Below, one piece after another: positions 18,805 through 25,867 of a stretch of DNA of 64,000 nt (positions are counted from its first letter, which is position 1; each line of letters starts with the position of its first letter). Origin of the DNA: JANSWP01 sp041941305 (GTDB taxonomy: Bacteria > Bacteroidota > Bacteroidia > Chitinophagales > Saprospiraceae); contig JBGTQJ010000036.1 in NCBI GenBank assembly GCA_041941305.1, positions 1 to 64,000 of the forward strand, read 5' to 3'. The position numbers and the translations under genes were made by a program. A model generated the notes under the pieces. The model made no database searches. It was not told the origin of the DNA and worked only from the letters and a program-made list of their open reading frames with translations.

Positions 18805-19533
18805 ATGAAAAATCTACAAATTCTTGTCTTATTTTTTGTCACCTCCTTTTTAACCGTCTCTACCTCTTGTGCTCAGAAAAACTGGGGTAGTGGAATCACA
18901 GGGGAAGGTAGTGCTGTTACTGAAAACTGGGATTTGTCTTCTTTTGACGGAATAGCTTTGAGTGTTAATGCAGATGTATATCTAACCCAAGGTTCCAGTC
19001 AGTCAATTAAAGTATCAGGACAAAAAAACATCTTGGATAATATTGAAAGAAATGTAAAGGACGATGTATGGAAAATAAAATTTAAAGAAAGAGTGAAAAA
19101 ACACGAAGAATTAAAGATTTGGATCACCATTCCAGATTTAACAAAAGTTGCTGTAGCTGGTTCTGGTGATGTCAAGGGAGAAAATACTTTTAGAGATTTG
19201 GGTGATTTGAATCTGGCAGTAGCTGGTTCTGGAGACATTAATTTGTCTTTTGAAGCTGGTGATGTAAACACTTCGATAAGTGGCTCTGGAGATATCTCTT
19301 TGGCAGGGTCGGCAAAATCCAATAATATCGCGATTAGTGGTGCTGGAGATATCAGTGCTTTTGATTTGAGGACTTCATCCTGCAATATTAGCATTGCTGG
19401 TTCGGGCGATTGTCAGGTAAATGCTTCAAATAACCTGGACGTCACTATTGCTGGAAGTGGAGATGTCGTTTATGTCGGAAGCCCAAAAGTCACCAAAAAA
19501 ATAGCAGGGTCAGGAGGCGTAAGAGCAAGATAG
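18805..19533 (+). CDS. Head-GIN domain lipoprotein (DUF2807)
   Basis: This 242-residue envelope protein has a signal ending in 'VSTSCAQ' (lipobox-like) and a head-GIN domain over most of its length. The domain starts with 'NWDLSSFDGIALSVNADVYLTQG' and then has at least six repeats of a short beta-helix turn ('VAGSGDV', 'VAGSGDI', 'ISGSGDI', 'ISGAGDI', 'IAGSGDC', 'IAGSGDV'). Head-GIN proteins are common in Bacteroidota, and their role is unknown; a putative auto-transport or adhesin role has been suggested. It is followed within about 110 bp by a small lipoprotein gene on the same strand. Confidence 0.85.
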   Translation: MKNLQILVLFFVTSFLTVSTSCAQKNWGSGITGEGSAVTENWDLSSFDGIALSVNADVYLTQGSSQSIKVSGQKNILDNIERNVKDDVWKIKFKERVKKHEELKIWITIPDLTKVAVAGSGDVKGENTFRDLGDLNLAVAGSGDINLSFEAGDVNTSISGSGDISLAGSAKSNNIAISGAGDISAFDLRTSSCNISIAGSGDCQVNASNNLDVTIAGSGDVVYVGSPKVTKKIAGSGGVRAR

Positions 19534-19644
19534 TATTTTACTTTGCAAATTCTATTTCTAAATACAAAGTCACTGTTTTTGGCAGTGGCTTTTTTTTTGC
19601 CCTCAATAGTTTGGTTATTTTTAGCCGATCAAAATCCCTTTTTC

Positions 19645-20151
19645 ATGCGTTTATTTTTTGGAATTATTTTATTCATTAGTTTTATGGTAGCTTGTTCTAA
19701 TTCTGAACAGCAGATTAGAGAAAGAGCAAAGGAAAGTGCAGATTCATTGATCTCGGAACTCAATCTAAAAAAAGACATTATCGGAGAATGGGAAACCGTC
19801 TCTTTTCACGTCGATGTCAATAGTTTTAATAATACAGACTCAAGCTATTCAGTTATTGTAGGAAAGGGACAATGGGAAGAAAAACTGGGAATGAAGCCGA
19901 TAGTGACTAAATTTTCTGAGAACAATGTGTATATCATGAACTTTTATGATACTCAGGATTCTGTGATTGATTCGAAAAAAGGACTTTGGTCTGTTTTTGG
20001 AGATACACTAATGATGATGGAGCCAGATGCTACTTACCAATACCATGTAATGACTAAAAATGAACACATTCAGTTTCAAGCTTTGCTGGATTGGGATGGT
20101 GATGGGGTAGAGGATGATGAATATAGAAGAATAGAATCAAAAAGAAAATAG
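19645..20151 (+). CDS. Small hypothetical lipoprotein
   Basis: The frame is open from a TTG at 19543, but the ATG at 19645 gives a clean lipoprotein signal (MRLFFGIILFISFMVACSNSEQ, Cys at residue 17) and a 168-residue product. The mature part has an 'IIGEWETVSFHVDVNSF' segment and 'GKGQWEEKLGM', 'SVFGDTLMMMEP' and 'WDGDGVEDDEYRRIE'. This lipocalin-like pattern of a small 'copper-resistance/extracellular lipoprotein' type is common in Bacteroidota but I cannot assign a family. It lies between the head-GIN gene and a DUF6134-like gene. Function unknown. Confidence 0.7.
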   Translation: MRLFFGIILFISFMVACSNSEQQIRERAKESADSLISELNLKKDIIGEWETVSFHVDVNSFNNTDSSYSVIVGKGQWEEKLGMKPIVTKFSENNVYIMNFYDTQDSVIDSKKGLWSVFGDTLMMMEPDATYQYHVMTKNEHIQFQALLDWDGDGVEDDEYRRIESKRK

Positions 20152-20209
20152 TAGATTAGCATAATATAGAACATCCAAGGATTTTTTTAACTAAACCTGA
20201 AGTAAAAGA

Positions 20210-20800
20210 ATGACCTATTTTTTTGCAATTTGCCTTTTGTGGAATTTAAATGCCAAAATTGAACCTCCACAGGAAACATTGAATTTTACCATTATATATA
20301 AAGGAGATGAGGTAGGGGAATTGGAGGCATATAAAATTAAAGACGGTAAAAAGTTAACCTATACTAGTACAACCAAAACAACTATAAAGGTTGGTTGGGA
20401 ATTTTTAATTCTCTTTGAAACTTCTGCCTGTATGGAATCAGGTGCCCTCCACTTGGCTAAATCCAATATATCAGTAAATGGAAAATCACATTCAAAAAGT
20501 AGAACTGAACAAATTGGAAGGAATTATCAGTTCTATAAAGGAGAAAAAGCAAAAAATCTAATTGAAAACCAGATTAATTATTGTTCTTCAATGCTTTTGT
20601 TTGTTGAACCAGAAAATGTTCAAACAATATACTCGGAAAAGGAAGGCGATTTTCATGAAATGTCTCTATTCCGGAATCAGGTCTATAAAAAAACGGATCC
20701 AAAGGGCAGGGAAAACTTTTATTATTACAAGGATGGACATCTCAGCAAGGCTGAAATTGATGCCGGGTTGATCAATTTTACGATAGTTCGAAAACCCTAA
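20210..20800 (+). CDS. DUF6134-like exported protein
   Basis: This 196-residue protein begins with a short signal peptide (MTYFFAICLLWNLNA). The rest is predicted all-beta, with 'LNFTIIYKGDEVGELEAYKIKDG' followed by 'YTSTTKTTIKVGWEFLILFET', which fits the DUF6134 pattern of a periplasmic lipocalin-like or outer-membrane-assembly-type beta protein. The C-terminus reads 'NFYYYKDGHLSKAEIDAGLINFTIVRK'. No catalytic residues are recognised. It is convergent with the sodium-pump decarboxylase operon, whose last gene ends only 20 bp away. Confidence 0.65.
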   Translation: MTYFFAICLLWNLNAKIEPPQETLNFTIIYKGDEVGELEAYKIKDGKKLTYTSTTKTTIKVGWEFLILFETSACMESGALHLAKSNISVNGKSHSKSRTEQIGRNYQFYKGEKAKNLIENQINYCSSMLLFVEPENVQTIYSEKEGDFHEMSLFRNQVYKKTDPKGRENFYYYKDGHLSKAEIDAGLINFTIVRKP

Positions 20801-20820
20801 TAATTAATTCTGGGAAAAAA

Positions 20821-22026
20821 TTAACCTAAAAAAGAGATCAGTACACCTGCAGCTACAGCCGAACCAATTACTCCTGATATATTACTGGACATAGCATATT
20901 GCAGTAAATGATTATTAGGATCATGTTTCAATGCAATTTCATTGGCGACTCTGGAGGCCATAGGTACCGCACTCAATCCAGTTGCTCCAATCAGCGGGTT
21001 GATTTTCTTTTTATTGAATAAGTTATAGGCTTTTACTGCAAATATCCCACCTGCTATTGAGATTGCAAAAGCAAGAAAACCACCTGTGACGATAAGTAAG
21101 GTCTCCCGATTTAGGAAAGTATCTGCCGTCATTGTGGCTCCTACGGTCAGACCAAGGAATATCGTTGCCGTATTCATAATGGTTTTGGAGGCTCCTTCAA
21201 ATAATCTTTCCGTATCAGCTCCTATTTCTTTTACCAAATTTCCAAATAACAACAATCCAACAAGTGGCACTGCTGAGGGTACAAGTATGGAAACCAGGCA
21301 AGCCAAAACAATAGGGAAAATAATTTTAACAGCTCTAAGATTTTTGATCTTGGTTTTACTGGGATAGAGCTTGTCCTGGGCTTTCATATTGATTTTTAGC
21401 TCTTCCTTATTCATTGTGAATTTTACAACAAATGGGATAATTACAGGCACTAAAGCCATATAAGAATATGCAGCGATTGCTATTGGTCCTAATAATTCTG
21501 GGGCTAAAATGATAGAGGTATAAATTGCCGTAGGTCCATCAGCTCCACCAATGATACCCAAAGCTCCTGCTTGTTGTGGAGTAAACCCAATCAACACGGC
21601 CGATATCAAGACGGAGAAAATCCCAATTTGTGCTGCTGCTCCAAAAAATGCCAGGCGCAAATTTCTAAGCATGGGTCCGAAGTCAGTCATTGCCCCTACT
21701 CCCATAAATATCAGAGGGGGAAGTAAACCGGTTTTGATCAAGGCATAATATAGCATGTTCATAATGCCATGCTCTTTAGCAATTTCAAAAATGGTGAGGT
21801 GTACCAGATCCTGTTCCTCTGAAGAAGGCGTAACTGCCATGTTGCCACCAGGGAAATTGGCAAGTAGAACGCCAAAAGCAATTGGTACCAATAATAATGG
21901 TTCAAACCGCTTCTTTATTCCCAAGTATAACAATACAAAGGAGATACAAAGCATCAATATAGTACCTGGAGATTTAGCCAATTCTCCAAGTGCCGTCATT
22001 TCGTAAAGTTTGGTAAGGATTTCCAT
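20821..22026 (-). CDS. oadB: Sodium-translocating decarboxylase beta subunit
   Basis: This is the integral membrane subunit (401 residues) that couples decarboxylation of the carboxybiotin on the alpha subunit to Na+ export. About nine to eleven hydrophobic helices are visible. The family's conserved regions are present, 'GALGIIGGADGPTAIYTS' (the GGxDGPT region that bears the Na+ pathway Asp) and 'NPLIGATGLSAVPMASRVANE'. The C-terminal helix ends 'ISGVIGSAVAAGVLISFLG'. It lies 9 bp after the alpha-subunit stop, so both are translated from one message. The substrate (oxaloacetate or methylmalonyl-CoA) depends on the alpha subunit. Confidence 0.93.
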   Translation of the reverse strand: MEILTKLYEMTALGELAKSPGTILMLCISFVLLYLGIKKRFEPLLLVPIAFGVLLANFPGGNMAVTPSSEEQDLVHLTIFEIAKEHGIMNMLYYALIKTGLLPPLIFMGVGAMTDFGPMLRNLRLAFFGAAAQIGIFSVLISAVLIGFTPQQAGALGIIGGADGPTAIYTSIILAPELLGPIAIAAYSYMALVPVIIPFVVKFTMNKEELKINMKAQDKLYPSKTKIKNLRAVKIIFPIVLACLVSILVPSAVPLVGLLLFGNLVKEIGADTERLFEGASKTIMNTATIFLGLTVGATMTADTFLNRETLLIVTGGFLAFAISIAGGIFAVKAYNLFNKKKINPLIGATGLSAVPMASRVANEIALKHDPNNHLLQYAMSSNISGVIGSAVAAGVLISFLG

Positions 22027-22035
22027 GGAGGGGGG

Positions 22036-23919
22036 CTACTTCAATTTAATAATTACATCATCTTCATCCACATCTTCGCCATGTTTTGCAATGATTTCTA
22101 CTACTTCTCCAGACTTGTCAGCAGTAATGGCATTGTAAACTTTCATGGCCTCAATGTAAGCAATCGTATCACCCCGTTCAACTTTTTGCCCAACCTTGAT
22201 AGCTGTTTCAGAGGAGTCCTTTGTTAAAAAGAATTTTCCTTCAAGTGGAGAGAGGATTTCTTTTACATCAGCAGCACCATTTGATGAAGTTCCATTGGGA
22301 AGATTGCTCATTTCAGACTCATCGTAGCTGACTGAAACATTGAACTTTTCACCATTTACATCAATGACTAATGACTTTGGTTGTAGGTTGTAGGTACCAT
22401 TTGGTATTGCCTCAGCAGCCGGGGGTTTTGGAGCCACTACTGGGACTTGCGTTTTTTGTCCAGATCTTCTTTTATCCAAATCTTCCAAATGTCTTTCTTT
22501 TGCTTTTCCGGATTTGTAATCTTCATATTGTGGAGGATGCATGGCATATTCCATCAGTTCCTCGTCATCTTCACCATAATCCCATCCTTTTTCTTCCATT
22601 TTTCCAGCAAACAATTCCAATTCATCCGGATAAAGGTCTTGTGGTACCCCATAGAAAAACTCCCGACTTTGTTCATTCGCCAATTTCTGGATTTCTTGCC
22701 CAATTTGACCAGGCAAACTACCGGAACGTCCCAAAATCATACCCCAGGTGTTTTCATCTATCATGCTCCAGCGTTCACGACCCTTCAACATCTGCATGAC
22801 ATTCATCAAGGCAATGTTTTTTACATATTGACTAAAGGGAGTTACCAGGGGTGGATATCCAAGTTTTGGCCAAACGTACTTTACTTCATCAAAAAGTTTA
22901 ATCAATAAATCATCCTGGCTTAAATTGGCTTTACCATTTTTGGTCATCCATTTATTAATGCTGGCCAAATTTTTCTCCAAATCAGCCATCAAACTCCCCA
23001 TCATTCCTCCAGGCAACCCAGGTCCTATCAAGAGGGAGTTCATAAAACGATTTTGCTTATTAATATATAAGCCAAGCCACTCATCGATAAATGATTGAGT
23101 TAAACTTCTAACATGCATATAGGCTTTTGTGTTGATCTCTGGGAGAGAAAATCCAGCATCCCTAAGCATTTCATGGATAGTCAGTAAATCTGCATGGCCA
23201 GTTCCCCAGGACAGGGGTTCCATCCCAACATCTATGATGTCAGCACCATTTCTCGCAGCTTCCAAAGCAGAGGCTACCGAAAATCCAGGGGTGGAATGCC
23301 CATGGTATTGAATCAAAATATTTGGGTGGCGTTCTCGAATTCCCTTTACAATTTTTCCTACCGAAACTGGGCGGCCAATCCCAGCCATGTCCTTGATGCA
23401 TATCTCCTCAGCACCCTTTTCGATATATTTGTCTGCTAAATCTATATAATACTCTACGGTGTGAACAGGTGAGTAGGTTAAGCTCAATGCTCCCTGTGCA
23501 ATCATTCCGCCTTCTTTGGCAAATTTGAAAGAGTTTTCCAGGTTGACCGGGTTATTCAAACCGTCAAAAGATCGTGCAATATCAGTGCCCTGCTTCTTTT
23601 TTACTTTAAACATCAACTGCCGAACGTCAGCGGGGACGGGGTTCATACGAATTCCATTCAATCCTCTTTCAAGCATTTGTGTTTGGATGCCTGCATCGTT
23701 GAATGCTTGGGTCCAATCCCGAACAGATTTATTAGGATTTTCACCGTAAAGCAAATTGATTTGTTCAAAACCTCCTCCATTGGTTTCAACTCTTGCGAAA
23801 CAGCCCATTTCAATGATGGGTTGTGCTACTTTAACCAATTGATCTACTCTAGGCATGTATTTACCAGAGGATTGCCACATATCCCGATAAACAAGGCATA
23901 ATTTGATTTCTTTTCCCAT
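22036..23919 (-). CDS. oadA: Biotin-dependent decarboxylase alpha subunit (OadA-type)
   Basis: This is the carboxyltransferase plus biotin carrier subunit, 627 residues from the ATG at 23919. That start gives 'MGKEIKLCLVYRDMWQSSGKYM'-like family beginnings. An ATG 8 codons upstream is less likely. The N-terminal TIM-barrel carboxyltransferase (about 1-290) contains 'CIKDMAGIGRP' and 'IQYHGHSTPGFSVASALEAARNGADIIDVGMEPLSWGTGH'-type metal-binding elements. The conserved carboxylase domain follows (about 300-480). A linker rich in Pro/Ala leads to a biotinyl domain with 'EAMKVYN' (Lys593). The motif is AMKV rather than the usual AMKM. The size and order match oxaloacetate decarboxylase alpha / pyruvate carboxylase subunit B. 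Work with beta and gamma subunits indicates a Na+ pump. Confidence 0.9.
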   Translation of the reverse strand: MGKEIKLCLVYRDMWQSSGKYMPRVDQLVKVAQPIIEMGCFARVETNGGGFEQINLLYGENPNKSVRDWTQAFNDAGIQTQMLERGLNGIRMNPVPADVRQLMFKVKKKQGTDIARSFDGLNNPVNLENSFKFAKEGGMIAQGALSLTYSPVHTVEYYIDLADKYIEKGAEEICIKDMAGIGRPVSVGKIVKGIRERHPNILIQYHGHSTPGFSVASALEAARNGADIIDVGMEPLSWGTGHADLLTIHEMLRDAGFSLPEINTKAYMHVRSLTQSFIDEWLGLYINKQNRFMNSLLIGPGLPGGMMGSLMADLEKNLASINKWMTKNGKANLSQDDLLIKLFDEVKYVWPKLGYPPLVTPFSQYVKNIALMNVMQMLKGRERWSMIDENTWGMILGRSGSLPGQIGQEIQKLANEQSREFFYGVPQDLYPDELELFAGKMEEKGWDYGEDDEELMEYAMHPPQYEDYKSGKAKERHLEDLDKRRSGQKTQVPVVAPKPPAAEAIPNGTYNLQPKSLVIDVNGEKFNVSVSYDESEMSNLPNGTSSNGAADVKEILSPLEGKFFLTKDSSETAIKVGQKVERGDTIAYIEAMKVYNAITADKSGEVVEIIAKHGEDVDEDDVIIKLK

Positions 23920-23984
23920 GGTTTGGTAGTTCCCTTTTTTCAATTCTCATATTTCCATAACTTAGAAAGATCAGAAAAGATTGT

Positions 23985-24257
23985 TTAGGTGATTTTTTCA
24001 ATTTTGGCAACACGGCCCCGACCTTGTGTGGTAATATCAACTGCTGTGACTATTGCTGCCATTTTTGATTTAGTGATACCATCTTCATTTGATGTGGATA
24101 CAGTTCTGGGAGCAATTATTTTGGTGTTTTCAGGAAAGTATTTATTGATGAAATGAATTAAGGCATTTCCAGAAAGCACCACCAGGGAGAGAATGACAAA
24201 AACAGTAATCATTCCAACTGCTAAAACAAGAAATGCGGTGCTTAATGCTTCACTCAT
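23985..24257 (-). CDS. oadG: Sodium-pump decarboxylase gamma subunit (OadG family)
   Basis: This 90-residue protein has one N-terminal transmembrane helix ('AFLVLAVGMITVFVILSLVVLSGNALI') and a short cytoplasmic tail ('KMAAIVTAVDITTQGRGRVAKIEKI'). Size, topology and place upstream of alpha and beta fit OadG, which assembles the complex. It is the first gene of the gamma-alpha-beta operon, 65 bp before oadA. A TTG-N17-TAAATTTG promoter sits just upstream. In OadG-family proteins the tail often carries His/Pro metal ligands; none is obvious here. Confidence 0.85.
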   Translation of the reverse strand: MSEALSTAFLVLAVGMITVFVILSLVVLSGNALIHFINKYFPENTKIIAPRTVSTSNEDGITKSKMAAIVTAVDITTQGRGRVAKIEKIT

Positions 24258-24280
24258 GTGTGTTTATTTTTAGAGAACAG

Positions 24281-24308
24281 CAAATTTAACAAAATGGTAG
24301 AAAAGCAA
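24281..24308 (-). promoter_or_regulatory. Bacteroidota-type promoter of oadGAB
   Basis: On the minus strand TTG (24308-24306) is followed after 17 nt by TAAATTTG (24288-24281). This matches the TTG / TAnnTTTG consensus. The start would lie about 17 nt before the oadG ATG. Confidence 0.65.
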
Positions 24309-24310
24309 GT

Positions 24311-24339
24311 TTGCGATAACTATTGATTTATTAATTTCG
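24311..24339 (+). promoter_or_regulatory. Promoter of aspartate kinase gene
   Basis: TTG (24311-24313) is followed after 18 nt by TAATTTCG (24332-24339), one mismatch from TAnnTTTG. It is back-to-back with the oadG promoter, with the two -33 elements only 2 bp apart, so the divergent units may be co-controlled. The resulting leader is about 140 nt, with only weak hairpins and no clear lysine riboswitch. Confidence 0.5.
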
Positions 24340-24487
24340 CGGCAATTTAGACAAAAGATTTGCATTCTTTTCCAACAATAATTGGAATATTGTCAAAATA
24401 ACACTTAGACACTGAAATAAGTCAAAAAAATGATTTTGAATTGAGGATTTGGATTGATTTCCAATTTTCGAAATCAAAATAGCAATC

Positions 24488-25789
24488 ATGAAAGTTTTTA
24501 AATTCGGAGGCGCTTCTGTGAAAAATGCAGATGCTGTTAGAAATGTTGCAAACATCCTACACAATCACAAAGATGAATCTTTAGTAATTGTAGTTTCTGC
24601 GATGGGCAAAACAACCAATGCCCTGGAAAGAGTTGTAAAAGCGTATTTTGAGAAAACTGGACAGGCTTTTGAATTATTAAATGAAATCAAAAAACAGCAC
24701 TATCAAATCATAGATGAACTATTTGAAGAGAAAAAAGAGGTATATGATGCGGTTAATGACACCTTTGTGGAGGTTGAGTGGGTATTAGAAGAAGAGCCCC
24801 ATCCCAGTTATGATTATTGTTATGACCAAATTGTATCAATTGGAGAGCTGGTTTCTACAAAAATTGTGGCGGCTTTTTTGAACGCGAATCAACTTCCAAC
24901 CCAGTGGCTGGACGCCAGAGATGTGATTTTGACAGATGATATTTTTAGAGAAGGATGGGTACAGTGGGATCAAACTTTTGAAAATGCTCAAAGCCATGCC
25001 AAGCCAAAACTGGAAAAAGGTGGTTTTGTCATAACTCAGGGTTTTATTGGTACAACTACAGAAAACTTTACTACAACTTTGGGAAGGGAGGGCTCGGATT
25101 ATACAGCAGCTATTTTTTCATTTTGTCTGGATGCAGAAAGTATGACAATATGGAAGGATGTACCAGGAGTATTGACAGGTGATCCAAGGATCTTTGAAAA
25201 TGTAACCAAACTGGATAAGTTGTCGTATAGAGAGGCCATTGAAATGACATATTATGGAGCAAAAGTAATTCATCCTAAGACCATCAAGCCATTACAAAAT
25301 AAAAACATTCCACTTTACGTAAAATCCTTTGTTGAGCCCGCAGGTGATGGCACTTTTATTTCAAACGAAGTAGATGACAATTATCCACCAATTGTTGCTA
25401 TTGAGCACCAGCAGGCGCTTTTAAATATCTCTACTAAAGATTTTTCATTTGTTGCAGCCCATCATATGAGCTTTTTGTTTCAAAAAATTGCTGAACAGCG
25501 CTTACATGTAAATATGATGCAAAATACTGCGATTAGTTTTGCCCTAAGTGTTACTGATGCAGATGATAAAGTCCAAAAATTTGTTGACAGTATAGGGGAT
25601 GAGTTTAAGGTTGTGATAGACAGGGGTTTAGAATTGATCACCATCCGGCATTATCAAAAAGATATCTTGGAGAATTTGAAGAGAGGAAAAATAATATTGT
25701 TGGAGGAAAGGATTCGAAAAACCGTTCAAATGGTTACCAAAGATGTACCTGTTATGAAGCGAAAAATAAAATCGACTATTGAATCATAA
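24488..25789 (+). CDS. lysC: Aspartate kinase
   Basis: This is a monofunctional aspartokinase (433 residues), which phosphorylates aspartate at the start of the Lys/Thr/Met (diaminopimelate) pathway in the cytoplasm. The N-terminus 'MKVFKFGGASVKNADAVRNV' is the kinase signature (usually KFGGTSV; here Ala replaces Thr). Further family motifs are 'TTLGREGSDYTAAIFS', 'WKDVPGVLTGDPRIF' and 'EMTYYGAKVIHPKTIKPL'. Two C-terminal ACT-like segments (about 300-420) suggest feedback control. No homoserine dehydrogenase domain is fused. The gene has its own promoter, divergent from oadGAB. Confidence 0.93.
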   Translation: MKVFKFGGASVKNADAVRNVANILHNHKDESLVIVVSAMGKTTNALERVVKAYFEKTGQAFELLNEIKKQHYQIIDELFEEKKEVYDAVNDTFVEVEWVLEEEPHPSYDYCYDQIVSIGELVSTKIVAAFLNANQLPTQWLDARDVILTDDIFREGWVQWDQTFENAQSHAKPKLEKGGFVITQGFIGTTTENFTTTLGREGSDYTAAIFSFCLDAESMTIWKDVPGVLTGDPRIFENVTKLDKLSYREAIEMTYYGAKVIHPKTIKPLQNKNIPLYVKSFVEPAGDGTFISNEVDDNYPPIVAIEHQQALLNISTKDFSFVAAHHMSFLFQKIAEQRLHVNMMQNTAISFALSVTDADDKVQKFVDSIGDEFKVVIDRGLELITIRHYQKDILENLKRGKIILLEERIRKTVQMVTKDVPVMKRKIKSTIES

Positions 25790-25867
25790 AGTTATTCTAA
25801 TAAAAAGACCTTATTTTTAATGGTTCTTGTAAATACTTAACCCTGTGACGTATCCAAATTGTAAATC

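Noticed and set aside
18999..19394. 131-codon minus-strand frame opposite the head-GIN gene
   Set aside because: It arises from the repetitive GSGDI codons of the real gene, and has no start or family support.
19141..19520. Tandem GSGD repeats as a possible CRISPR or mini-satellite
   Set aside because: The repeats are coding (beta-helix turns of the head-GIN domain) and are not identical at DNA level.
19543..19644. Longer TTG start for the small lipoprotein at 19645
   Set aside because: It would put a second hydrophobic segment ahead of a perfect lipoprotein signal that begins at the ATG.
24340..24487. Lysine riboswitch in the aspartate kinase leader
   Set aside because: The leader is only ~140 nt, with weak short stems and no G-rich core or terminator switch.
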